Source: UBA12481 sp942493265 (GTDB taxonomy: Bacteria > Bacteroidota > Bacteroidia > Bacteroidales > UBA12481). Taken from it: a stretch of DNA of 64,000 nucleotides. The stretch spans positions 1,116,001 through 1,180,000 of the forward strand of contig OW818688.1 of NCBI GenBank assembly GCA_942493265.1, read 5' to 3'. Every line of letters starts with the position of its first letter. Position 1 is the first letter of the stretch. Under the pieces are notes generated by a model. The model was not told where the DNA came from, did not search any database, and worked only from the letters and a program-made list of their open reading frames with translations. Position numbers and translations under genes: made by a program. This document shows positions 51,672 to 59,807 of this stretch, piece by piece.

Positions 51672-52290
51672 ATACGCCAACCCCGGTGGGGTGGCAGGAT
51701 TATAGCTGCGTATGTTCCCTGCCACCTGATCTAACCCCGGAGGGGTGACAGGATTATAGCTGCGTATGTTCCCTGCCACCTGATCTAACCCCGGAGGGGT
51801 GACAGGATTATAGCTGCGTATGTTCCCTGCCACCTGATCTAACCCCGGAGGGGTGGCAGGATTATAGCTGCGTATGTTTCCTGCCACCTAATCCAACCCC
51901 GGAGGGGTGACAGGATTATAGCTGCGTATGTTCCCTGCCACCTGATCTAACCCCGGAGGGGTGACAGGATTATAGCTGCATATGTTCCCTGCCACCTGAT
52001 CTAACCCCGGAAGGGTGGCATGATTATAGCTGCGTATGTTCCCTGCCACCTGATCTAACCCCGGAGGGGTGGCATGATTATAGCTGCGTATGTTCCCTGC
52101 CACCTGATCTAACCCCGGAGGGGTGGCAGGATTATAGCTGCGTATGTTTCCTGCCACCTAATCCAACCCCGGAGGGGTGACATGATTATAGCTGCGTATG
52201 TTCCCTGCCACCTGATCTAACCCCGGAGGGGTGGCAGGATTATAGCTGCGTATGTTCCTTGCCAACTAATCCAACCCCGGAGGGGTGGCA
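51672..52290. repeat. 54-bp tandem repeat array, 11 copies
   Basis: The unit is GTATGTTCCCTGCCACCTGA followed by TCTAACCCCGGAGGGGTGGC and AGGATTATAGCTGC, total 54 bp. The GTATGTT landmark recurs at 51710, 51764, 51818, 51872, 51926, 51980, 52034, 52088, 52142, 52196 and 52250, exactly 54 apart. Copies differ at a few sites (GGTGGC/GGTGAC, CAGG/CATG, GATCTA/AATCCA). Each unit holds a CCCCGGAGGGG hairpin. The minus strand stays open because 54 is a multiple of 3, but the translation is just an 18-residue repeat without gene features. Lies between the T9SS gene and the convergent acyltransferase. Confidence 0.92.
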
Positions 52291-52325
52291 TAATTCAAGA
52301 AATGTAACATCATCTCCGAGGAAAA

Positions 52326-53681
52326 TCAGGAGGTCACCAACCCGTCCATCTTGGTAAATATACTCTTGCGCAACTCGATAAGGCGTTGCATATCAGGATT
52401 TTTGCGACGTAGATTCCACATGAAGCGGATGCGGGAGCGCCATTTGCGGTTTTCAAACATGTAGTGAAGCATGTAGAGTCCGGCGGGCAAAAGCGATACC
52501 GCATAACCCACCCAGATCCACCAGGTTTTGAATATCAGTCCTACAATGAGCGTTTGCAAGCCATAACAGAGCGGCATCATAACAACCATGCTGATGACGT
52601 AGGCACCGGTAGCCCGGAACTGCGGATCCTTGAACAGGGTGCGCACCAGCCAGACAGGTATGCGGAACAGATGATAGTTGCTGAGCAGGGCGTAAATATG
52701 TAGCGGAAATCCAAGTCCCAGTATAAAAGTGTTCCAGATGAGCCGCAGGAGGCCGTAGGGCTGGTGTGCCGTGGTATGGTCGCGGAAATTGTACTTTTTC
52801 ATGAGCTTCCAATATTCCAATACATCGCTATTGAGCTCTGCGATTTCTTCCGGATGTGTTTCGCGCTTGTCACCGATCATGCGGATCATATCCTTGTCGG
52901 CATCGAACTTGTTGAACAGGGTTTTACCGGGAAGTTTTTTCAGTTTGCGGTACCGGGCGCTGTAAATCACGCGTAAGTCCATCACCATGAAATAGATATC
53001 CTCCCAGGGAATTTCAATCATGTGAGGTTCAATATGGATCCGGATGCGGTTATTGAGTTCCTTCAGTGCTTTCTGGGGATCCGAACGGTAGAGGTCCTTC
53101 AGGTCGGTGATGGTGATGGGATCGGCATAACTAACTGTTAACCTTCCTCTTACATTTTCATAGCTGGAATAATCGATTCCGGTAGCGATGATCTTCAGTC
53201 CGAGGGTAAAATCGCACTTATCCTCCGCCTCGAAGGCAATGCGGGCCAACCCTTTTTTGAGGGGCCTGAAAAATCGCTTGTCGTTATGGTTACCCTCGGG
53301 GAACATGCACAGGGAGTGCCCGGAGCGCAGGATTTCGGTGCAACGGTCAAAGACTTCCTGGTTTTTCTGGAGATTGTCATACCCGTCGCGGAGGCGGTAT
53401 ACCGGCATCATCTTGATGAAGTTGAGGAACCGCGTGATGAGTTTGCTTTTGAAGATATCCGCCCGGGCCAGAAAGATGGGCTCCTGGGGCAGGGTAGTCA
53501 CGAAAACCAGTGCGTCCATCAGGGCATTCTGATGGTTCGGGGCAAACATGATGGGATCGTTGGGCCTGAACTTTTCGCGGCCCCGGATTTCCGTACGGCG
53601 ATAAAATATATGCTTGAAACTGAAATTGATCCACCAGCGGGCAGCATAGTAGGCGTAGGAAAAATGTTCAACTTTTTTCAT
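52326..53681 (-). CDS. 1-acyl-glycerol-3-phosphate acyltransferase-like protein (LPLAT family)
   Basis: 451 residues. The catalytic HxxxxD motif is in FAPNHQNALMDALVF (~50-65), the substrate motif in CMFPEGNHNDKRFFRP, and further PlsC-like features follow. Residues ~330-420 add membrane helices (for example YVISMVVMMPLCYGLQTL), so the enzyme is membrane-embedded and longer than a plain PlsC. It acylates a lipid hydroxyl, perhaps in phospholipid or another lipid synthesis route. 18 nt downstream of the symporter gene. Confidence 0.85.
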   Translation of the reverse strand: MKKVEHFSYAYYAARWWINFSFKHIFYRRTEIRGREKFRPNDPIMFAPNHQNALMDALVFVTTLPQEPIFLARADIFKSKLITRFLNFIKMMPVYRLRDGYDNLQKNQEVFDRCTEILRSGHSLCMFPEGNHNDKRFFRPLKKGLARIAFEAEDKCDFTLGLKIIATGIDYSSYENVRGRLTVSYADPITITDLKDLYRSDPQKALKELNNRIRIHIEPHMIEIPWEDIYFMVMDLRVIYSARYRKLKKLPGKTLFNKFDADKDMIRMIGDKRETHPEEIAELNSDVLEYWKLMKKYNFRDHTTAHQPYGLLRLIWNTFILGLGFPLHIYALLSNYHLFRIPVWLVRTLFKDPQFRATGAYVISMVVMMPLCYGLQTLIVGLIFKTWWIWVGYAVSLLPAGLYMLHYMFENRKWRSRIRFMWNLRRKNPDMQRLIELRKSIFTKMDGLVTS

Positions 53682-53699
53682 GAAGCAATGATTTTAAGA

Positions 53700-54635
53700 T
53701 CAGGTTCCCTCCGGTGCGGGCCGGTGCGACCAGAATCCGGCCAGGATCAGTCCGGATATGATGTGCCAGATACCCCACCAGGCAGCAATGAAAGCCATCC
53801 CGCCGAGATCCAGGTCGGGCGGAAAAATTTTCGGATTGAATATCAGGATGAGCCCGAGTGCGGAATTCTGAACACCGGTTTCAATGGCGATGGCACGTAT
53901 ATCCCGGAGGGGCCTTTTCATGATTCTGGCGAACGACCATCCTGTAAATAATCCTAAGGCATTATGAATAAGCACGATCACAAAGATCGGCGGAATGAAA
54001 TTCAGAAAATGATCGAAATTATTGGCGAAAGCCATCACGATAAATCCGATGAAAGCCACGAATGAAAAGATCCGGATCGGCTTGAGAATGGTTTTTGCGG
54101 CCTTCGGGAAATATCTTGTAAACAGGATTCCCAGTGTGATTGGTATGCCCATCAGGATCAGCACGGAGAGGAACATCCTTGCCGGATCGATTTCGAGCGG
54201 GCGGAGGAGGGGAGAGGTTTTGACGTATAAAGATCCCCAGAGGGCAAAATTGGCCGGTGTTAGAATGATTGCGGCGAGGGTGGCGAACGCAGTCATGCTG
54301 ATAGACAGGGCCACATTGACTTTTGCCAGCGAGGAGATGAAATTGCTCACGTTGCCGCCGGGACAGGCAGCCACCAATATCATTCCGAGGGCTACGGCCG
54401 GGGAGGGATTGATGATTTTTACCAGCAGAAAGGTAACGGCCGGAAGTAGTACAAACTGCGATATCAGTCCGGTTATCAGCGATTTAGGCTGGGCAATGAC
54501 TTCTTTGAATTGTTTGTAGTCGAGGTTGAGGGCGATGCCGAACATGATGAATCCGAGCGTGAGGTTCATGATTAATAAACCCTCAGGACTGAAATTCAGG
54601 CGGATAGAATCGAGAATTTCGAGTTTGTCGAACAT
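53700..54635 (-). CDS. Bile acid:sodium symporter family transporter
   Basis: 311 residues with nine to ten membrane helices. BASS-family features: LTLGFIMFGIALNLDYKQFKE near the start, AACPGGNVSNFISSLAKVNVALS (discontinuous helix and Na+ site) and ETGVQNSALGLILI, the second crossover motif E-x3-Q-N-x2-L. Imports an organic anion with Na+; in free-living bacteria the substrate is often pantoate or keto acids rather than bile acids. Between the Crp gene and the acyltransferase on one strand. Confidence 0.9.
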   Translation of the reverse strand: MFDKLEILDSIRLNFSPEGLLIMNLTLGFIMFGIALNLDYKQFKEVIAQPKSLITGLISQFVLLPAVTFLLVKIINPSPAVALGMILVAACPGGNVSNFISSLAKVNVALSISMTAFATLAAIILTPANFALWGSLYVKTSPLLRPLEIDPARMFLSVLILMGIPITLGILFTRYFPKAAKTILKPIRIFSFVAFIGFIVMAFANNFDHFLNFIPPIFVIVLIHNALGLFTGWSFARIMKRPLRDIRAIAIETGVQNSALGLILIFNPKIFPPDLDLGGMAFIAAWWGIWHIISGLILAGFWSHRPAPEGT

Positions 54636-54641
54636 CGGACG

Positions 54642-55343
54642 TTACATATTGGCAATTTTCCGCAGGCCGGGCAGGTCGAGCAGACTGATTTTGCGCCCGT
54701 GAAGGTCGATCAGGCCATCGAGCTTGAATTCACTGAGCAGGCGTATAACCGATTCAGTGGCAGTACCTACCATATTGGCCATCTCTTCGCGGGTAAGGGA
54801 AATCTGCAGGACTTTTGTGTCATCCAAACCAAAAGTATCCATCAAAATCAGGAGAATTTCGGCCAGGCGTTCCCGAACGGTTTTCTGGGCGATATCGGTA
54901 ATGAAATTATTGGCCTCGCCGAGTTCGCGGCAGGTGAGCTGCATGAGTTGCATGGAAAATGCGGGATTGTCCCTAACCAGCTGGAAAAGGTTTTCAGATG
55001 GAATGAAGCACAGCACGGAATCCTCTATTACCTTGGCGGTGGTGCAGGCGAGCTCCTTGCTGAGCACCGAGCGGAAGCCGATGATATCGCCCGGTTTCGC
55101 GAAGCGGATGATCTGCTCCTTGCCGTCGATACCGGTTTTGTAAATTTTGATGATACCGGCCTGAACGCAGTAAAATCCGTTAATACGGTGACCCTCATGA
55201 TATATGATGTTGCCGCGTTTATACAGGCTGCATCCTTTGCCGTAATGTACGGTATCGAGCTGTTCTATGGTGAGGTCCTTGAAAATAGAATTGCCCTTGA
55301 TAATGCAGTCTTCACAAATCGGAACGTGTGGAATGCTTTTCAT
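54642..55343 (-). CDS. Crp/Fnr family transcriptional regulator
   Basis: 233 residues from the ATG at 55343; the upstream extension uses a TTG. cNMP-binding-like domain (~20-140: YKRGNIIYHEGHRINGFYCVQAG, GKEQIIRFAKPGDIIGF) and C-terminal winged HTH (~170-225) with recognition helix TREEMANMVGTATESVIRLLSEF. The N-terminal CEDC pair plus other Cys could allow redox or Fe-S sensing, but a full FNR ligand set is not certain. Divergent from the OsmC gene, which shares its 108-nt promoter region and may be a target. Confidence 0.9.
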   Translation of the reverse strand: MKSIPHVPICEDCIIKGNSIFKDLTIEQLDTVHYGKGCSLYKRGNIIYHEGHRINGFYCVQAGIIKIYKTGIDGKEQIIRFAKPGDIIGFRSVLSKELACTTAKVIEDSVLCFIPSENLFQLVRDNPAFSMQLMQLTCRELGEANNFITDIAQKTVRERLAEILLILMDTFGLDDTKVLQISLTREEMANMVGTATESVIRLLSEFKLDGLIDLHGRKISLLDLPGLRKIANM

Positions 55344-55451
55344 ATTGGCAAATATAAAAAAATTCGACAAGTGGTTTATAATTATCTAACTTAATAAATA
55401 TGTTCAACCAAATGGCGAATTCGTTGTATATTACACCAAAAACGAAGAATA

Positions 55452-55865
55452 ATGGAAAAGCAGATATCGGTTGTATGGAAAGGCGACATGGCCTTTGAAG
55501 CTCAGATTGATGACTATAAACTGATGATGGATGCTACGCCGGCGGCAGGCGGCAAGCATTTGGGGCCCACGCCGAAGCCCTTACTGATGGCCTCACTGGG
55601 CGGATGCACCGGCATGGATGTGATTTCGCTGGCCCGCAAGATGAGGCAGGAAGTGGAATCGCTGGAGATCATTTTAAAGGGGGCTATCACTGACGAACAC
55701 CCCATGCATTACGAGTCGATCCACCTGATATACCAATTCACCGGCAAGGATCTGGAGCTGGATAAGCTGCAGAAAGCCGTCGACCTCTCGCAGGAAAAAT
55801 ATTGCGGGGTATCAGATACGCTGAAGAGGGCCATGAAGATCACGTTCGAAATCGTGATCGTGTAA
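55452..55865 (+). CDS. OsmC/Ohr family protein
   Basis: 137 residues. The two redox-active Cys are in SLGGCTGMDVISLARKM and SQEKYCGVSDTL, as in OsmC-like peroxidases that reduce organic hydroperoxides. N-terminal strands ISVVWKGDMAFEA fit the family fold. Divergent from a Crp/Fnr gene and convergent with pheS (stops 9 nt apart). Confidence 0.92.
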   Translation: MEKQISVVWKGDMAFEAQIDDYKLMMDATPAAGGKHLGPTPKPLLMASLGGCTGMDVISLARKMRQEVESLEIILKGAITDEHPMHYESIHLIYQFTGKDLELDKLQKAVDLSQEKYCGVSDTLKRAMKITFEIVIV

Positions 55866-55874
55866 CCGTCACAT

Positions 55875-56894
55875 TCACAATGCGTTGGTGAATTGTTTGA
55901 GGAACCGGACGTCGTTTTCGAACAGGAGGCGGATATCCTTGATACCGAATTTGAGCAGGGCGATGCGTTCGATGCCCATGCCGAAAGCGAAACCGGTATA
56001 TTCCTGACTGTCGATGCCCACATTATCCAGCACGTTCGGGTCCACCATTCCGCATCCGAGAATTTCGAGCCAGCCGGTGCCCTTGCACATTTTGCAGCCT
56101 TTTCCGCCGCAGAGGGTGCACGAAACGTCCATTTCGGCCGAAGGCTCGGTAAACGGGAAAAATGAAGGCCGGAGGCGGATCTGCGTATCCTTGCCGAACA
56201 TCTCCTTCGAAAAGAACAGCAAAGTTTGTTTCAGATCGGCGAACGACACGTTGCGGTCGATATAGAGACCCTCCACCTGGTGAAAGATGCAGTGCGAGCG
56301 GGCCGAGATGGCCTCATTGCGGAAAACGCGGCCCGGACTGATGGTGCGGATCGGCGGTTTCTGCTTTTCCATCACGCGAACCTGCACCGATGAGGTATGG
56401 GTACGGAGAAGGATATCGGGGTCGGATTCAATGAAAAAGGTATCCTGCATATCGCGTGCCGGGTGTTCGGGCGGGAAGTTCAGGGCCGAAAAAACATGCC
56501 AGTCGTCCTCGATTTCCGGTCCGGTTGAAATGGTGAAACCCAGCCGGTTGAAAATGCTGATGATCTCATTTCTCACCAGCGACACCGGGTGACGCGATCC
56601 CAGCGGCATCGGATCGCCCGGAAGGGTAAGATCGAGGGTGGGGTCGGCCTTGAAAGTGGTTTTCAGTTTCTCCTGAATTTCCTTCAACTTATTAATAGCC
56701 AAAGTTTTCAGCACGTTCAGTTCCTGTCCGAACGCTTTCTTATCCTGCACGGGCACTTCCTTGAACTGGTCGAAAAGCAGGGTGATATCGCCTTTTTTTC
56801 CAAACAGGCGTACCCGGAACTCCTCGGCGGCATCGGGGCTGTCGGTGTTGAAAGCTTGTACCTCGGAGATGAGGTGTTTTATTTTATCTAACAT
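55875..56894 (-). CDS. pheS: Phenylalanyl-tRNA synthetase alpha subunit
   Basis: 339 residues. Class II aaRS: N-terminal coiled coil (1-~85), motif 1 near HPVSLVRNEIISIFNRLGF, motif 2 GRVFRNEAISARSHCIFHQVEGL shortened by loop, a four-Cys insert CTLCGGKGCKMC typical of PheS, and motif 3 GMGIERIALLKFGI. The alpha subunit holds the active site and pairs with PheT, whose gene is not in the window, as usual in Bacteroidota. Confidence 0.98.
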   Translation of the reverse strand: MLDKIKHLISEVQAFNTDSPDAAEEFRVRLFGKKGDITLLFDQFKEVPVQDKKAFGQELNVLKTLAINKLKEIQEKLKTTFKADPTLDLTLPGDPMPLGSRHPVSLVRNEIISIFNRLGFTISTGPEIEDDWHVFSALNFPPEHPARDMQDTFFIESDPDILLRTHTSSVQVRVMEKQKPPIRTISPGRVFRNEAISARSHCIFHQVEGLYIDRNVSFADLKQTLLFFSKEMFGKDTQIRLRPSFFPFTEPSAEMDVSCTLCGGKGCKMCKGTGWLEILGCGMVDPNVLDNVGIDSQEYTGFAFGMGIERIALLKFGIKDIRLLFENDVRFLKQFTNAL

Positions 56895-56961
56895 GGGCTA
56901 AGAATGTTGTCGGTTGTCGGTTATCTGTTGTCGGTAAGAGATGACAGCGGAAAACGCGATT

Positions 56962-57600
56962 TTATTTTACGAGCGAAACGGAGAGGATTTTCACGTCGGC
57001 GAGGGGCTTGTTGTTTGCCTGGTTGCGCTCTACGAGGGCAATTTTTTCGACTACGTCGAGACCTTTAATCACTTCGCCATAAACGGTATATTCATAATCG
57101 AGATGCGGAGTACCGCCGATGGTAGTATATACTTTCCGCTGTTCCTCGGTGAATTTCGGGTGCTGTCCGGTTTGTTCGAACTTATTCAGTTCGGCATCGG
57201 GCCAAACCTGTCCGACTACGATATAGAACTGCGAGCCGGACGAAGCTTTAGCCGGATTATTGGTACGGGCAGCGGCGAGGGCGCCTTTTTTGTGGTAGTG
57301 GTTCGGCTTGAATTCGGCGGGGATGGTAGCCAGCTGCTGTCCGGGATTGGCCGGTCGGGTTGCCGGGTCGCCGCCCTGGATCATGAAAGCCGGGATGACG
57401 CGATGGAAGAGCAGTTCATCATAGAACTTCTTGTTAACCAGCTCGATAAAATTATCGCGGTGGATAGGGGTATCATCATAGAGGACGAGAGTAATATCCC
57501 CCATAGTGGTCTTCATGAGCACCTTTGTTGACTGGGCCTGAGTTTCGCTAAGCATACTGATAGTAATGAATGCGGTTAATAAAATAGCAAATCGTTTCAT
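56962..57600 (-). CDS. Exported cyclophilin-type peptidylprolyl isomerase
   Basis: 212 residues from the ATG at 57600. The open frame continues upstream to 57843 but crosses the tRNA-Val gene in antisense, so the inner ATG with its signal peptide (KRFAILLTAFITISMLSETQAQ) is the start. Cyclophilin core: VELVNKKFYDELLFHRVIPAFMIQGGDP, FKPNHYHKKGALAAARTNNP, SGSQFYIVVG and the DVVEKIA end. Helps fold proteins in the periplasm. Single gene facing away from the tRNA. Confidence 0.93.
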   Translation of the reverse strand: MKRFAILLTAFITISMLSETQAQSTKVLMKTTMGDITLVLYDDTPIHRDNFIELVNKKFYDELLFHRVIPAFMIQGGDPATRPANPGQQLATIPAEFKPNHYHKKGALAAARTNNPAKASSGSQFYIVVGQVWPDAELNKFEQTGQHPKFTEEQRKVYTTIGGTPHLDYEYTVYGEVIKGLDVVEKIALVERNQANNKPLADVKILSVSLVK

Positions 57601-57698
57601 AGCAAAAAATTTAGGGGTGCAAGTTAGCAAAAATGAATTATTGGCTGAAACGCTGATTTGTATGGCAGCTGAAAAATTCATAACATTGCAGTCGACTT

Positions 57699-57773
57699 GA
57701 GATATTAGCTCAGCTGGTTTAGAGCGCTTGCTTGACAGGCAAGAGGTCGACAGTTCGAATCTGTCATGTCTCA
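57699..57773 (+). tRNA. tRNA-Val (anticodon GAC)
   Basis: 75-nt cloverleaf: acceptor GAGATAT pairs with ATGTCTC at 57766-57772 (one G-U), discriminator A at 57773, D arm GCTC..GAGC, anticodon stem CTTGC/GCAAG with loop TTGACAG (anticodon GAC at 57734-57736), and T arm GACAG-TTCGAAT-CTGTC. CCA is not encoded. A terminator follows at once. It is the boundary between the housekeeping region and the AT-rich island. Confidence 0.95.
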
Positions 57774-57784
57774 CACTGATAATG

Positions 57785-57820
57785 AACCACTTACTTCTAT
57801 CAAGGGGTAAGTGGTTTTTT
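57785..57820 (+). terminator. Rho-independent terminator after tRNA-Val
   Basis: Stem AACCACTTAC pairs with GTAAGTGGTT (10 bp, perfect) around a 12-nt loop, followed directly by a T run (TTTT at 57817-57820). Confidence 0.85.
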
Positions 57821-58209
57821 CGTTTCTGAAAAGAATTTGCCAAGATGTTGATGGTTTGAGACCGGGCAAGATTCGGTTCATTGAGGATATAATCATCAGC
57901 GATTTTTCTACCTTATTGTTATTCGGGTCAAAATGTTTCGGGTATGAAAAGGGATGTCAAAAGATTTTGAATGGTTCATGAGACCTTACCGGGGTTGAAA
58001 ATTTTTAAGTAACTTTCTGATCTTGTATTATCTATAATTGATATCTATATTTACCGATAATTGAGTGGGCCTCTTTTCATTCGATATAAATGATTGTTGA
58101 TCAATAACCTATGCTACCTAAATCTACAAATCAATTGGAAGCTAAGGAGATAGCATATACTTCTAAATTTCAATCAATCCCAGATATTCCATCTTAAAAT
58201 CCTTAACGT
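57821..58209. other. AT-rich intergenic region, possible leader ORF
   Basis: 389 nt without a convincing gene. Low GC compared with the left part of the window. A 28-codon frame (58111-58197, beginning MLPKSTNQLEAKE) ends 12 nt before the next gene and might be a leader peptide, but there is no support beyond its position. TATATTTA near 58050 is a poor promoter match. No other structure seen. Confidence 0.4.
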
Positions 58210-59598
58210 ATGCCAAAACTTGGAACTTTAGTTTGTCATTTTGAAGACCTTGTTGGATCAAAAGCAAAGAAACTGAGAAAGGAAAGCTCAGAAATTCTTC
58301 TTTTCGAAGGTAAAGGGTTAGGTTATAGCCAATTCAATGAGGTTCTATTATTACTTGGTTATCGAAGAGTATCACTTGAGTTTTTTCAGTTTCTTGTAGG
58401 AAAGGGTTACGGAAATCAAGAGGTATATACGCTGGATTCAAAGGATCAGCTCGAAGCAGGAGTGGATAGGTTCACCGAGCTGGCCCTAATGTTTTACGGC
58501 AACATTCGGTTTGCGTATAAGGAACTCGCTCAGGATTCGTTAAAACTTAAAGAAAAGCTCCTTAAAAGTATACCAAATGATATCAAGGAGTTCAAAAAGC
58601 GCCATAAGGTTTTACGTGAGATTGAAAAAATACCCGCTGATAAGACTTATTTTTTAGGTTATCTTATTGAAAATGAGTTAAAAAAGAAGCTTTTGGCTGA
58701 TCCTAATAACAAGGATGCAAAAAGACAAGAAAAAATAAGGAGGAAGTATGTTAAGATTGGTGAGAGGAATCAGGTTGCCTACCTTGCTTCAGATCATATG
58801 GATGTTTATATTGCCACCTCAATGAGAGAACCTCACGAATATTTATTTGTGAATCAAACAGTTGACAAGATTTTCAATTCGAAGGAAGCAAGTGAACTTA
58901 ATCTAAGATGTTTCGATCCAACACAAGCTTATTGTAAAGAAAGAGTTGATAAAGGTTTATCTGAGGCCTTAATGTTAAAAAGAGCTAAGTGTACTATATA
59001 CTTGGCTCAGGAATCTGAAACACTTGGTAAGGATTCAGAATTGGCTTCTACACTTGCACAAGGCAAAGTTGTAATCGCCTATGTTCCCGAGGTCAACAAA
59101 GAATTCATTGATGAATTATTGAAGAATCTCAAAAAATTGTATAAACACAAGACTGAGAAAGAGCTTATAATGGAGCAGTTAAGGATATTCAATTCAAAAT
59201 TGGCATGGGAAAAGAAGAAAATTCGGGATTGGATTGATCATATAGAAGAAACCTCTATCTTGGACATGAAAAAATTACTACTTGAGACAGCAAAAGAAAA
59301 TTATGACAAAAGAGAGGTGACCTTAAAGAGTATTCACCCATTGGGAATTCAAGTTAACCTTGAATCTGGAGTGGCAAATGGAGTATTAGTGGTCAGAACC
59401 ATAGATGATTGTATTCGTTTGATGTGTAAGATTGTTTTAAATGATTTGGATTATGCGGTTGATAGGGATTTTTTCGATGATGAAGAATATATTTATCTTA
59501 CGGAAGAAATATCTTCTTCGGTGTTTCGTTTACAATCAGGGAATAGTCTATTAACAAATACCTTTTGGAATTTTTATAACTTAGATAAACAAAACTAA
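58210..59598 (+). CDS. Unrecognised protein with nucleoside-deoxyribosyltransferase/TIR-like core
   Basis: 462 residues. I do not recognise the full-length family. Residues ~195-295 look like a small Rossmann-type domain: strand DVYIATSMRE (198-207), helix VNQTVDKIF, strand LRCFDPT, helix-strand EALMLKRAKCTIYLAQ and KDSELASTLAQGKVVIAYVP, where Glu277 is placed like the catalytic Glu of nucleoside deoxyribosyltransferases and TIR NADases. N-terminal ~100 residues and the Lys-rich helical 300-370 are unassigned. No signal peptide, so cytoplasmic. Its lower GC and AT-rich codons mark it as acquired. A nucleotide- or NAD-cleaving defence effector is possible but is inference. Confidence 0.55.
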   Translation: MPKLGTLVCHFEDLVGSKAKKLRKESSEILLFEGKGLGYSQFNEVLLLLGYRRVSLEFFQFLVGKGYGNQEVYTLDSKDQLEAGVDRFTELALMFYGNIRFAYKELAQDSLKLKEKLLKSIPNDIKEFKKRHKVLREIEKIPADKTYFLGYLIENELKKKLLADPNNKDAKRQEKIRRKYVKIGERNQVAYLASDHMDVYIATSMREPHEYLFVNQTVDKIFNSKEASELNLRCFDPTQAYCKERVDKGLSEALMLKRAKCTIYLAQESETLGKDSELASTLAQGKVVIAYVPEVNKEFIDELLKNLKKLYKHKTEKELIMEQLRIFNSKLAWEKKKIRDWIDHIEETSILDMKKLLLETAKENYDKREVTLKSIHPLGIQVNLESGVANGVLVVRTIDDCIRLMCKIVLNDLDYAVDRDFFDDEEYIYLTEEISSSVFRLQSGNSLLTNTFWNFYNLDKQN

Positions 59599-59603
59599 AC
59601 CTT

Positions 59604-59777
59604 ATGAAAACAAAGCTGCACAAAAACTACACGAAAGAATCCTTTCTTAAGGAATATGAGAAGGTTAAATATAGTGATACAAGCAATGCTTATAACCTCG
59701 TTAGTGTCGGTAGTGGTTGTGGAAAAGAAAGAGATTTAAAATATCAAACTCTTGTTAAAAGAGATTCCAAAAGGTGA
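59604..59777 (+). CDS. Small hypothetical ORF (57 aa) downstream of the 58210 gene
   Basis: ATG 5 nt after the previous stop, on the same strand; 57 residues, basic, beginning MKTKLHKNYTKESFLKEYEK and ending LVKRDSKR. No family recognised. The tight spacing suggests an operon partner, but its 3' end is only 26 nt from the IS left end, so it could be a remnant of something larger. Confidence 0.4.
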   Translation: MKTKLHKNYTKESFLKEYEKVKYSDTSNAYNLVSVGSGCGKERDLKYQTLVKRDSKR

Positions 59778-59807
59778 GAATCCTTCAGTCAATGCCTAAT
59801 CATTGTC

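Noticed and set aside
51567..52157. Two long minus-strand reading frames across the tandem array, encoding MAGNIRSYNPATPPGLDQ-type repeats
   Set aside because: The 54-bp period is a multiple of three, so an open frame is automatic. No start context, no family, and the same unit occurs as scattered non-coding copies.
51672..52290. CRISPR array
   Set aside because: Units are contiguous and near-identical along their full length; there are no unique spacers, and no cas genes are present.
57601..57843. N-terminal extension of the cyclophilin gene to 57843
   Set aside because: It would run antisense through the whole tRNA-Val gene and the terminator. The inner ATG at 57600 is followed by a normal signal peptide.
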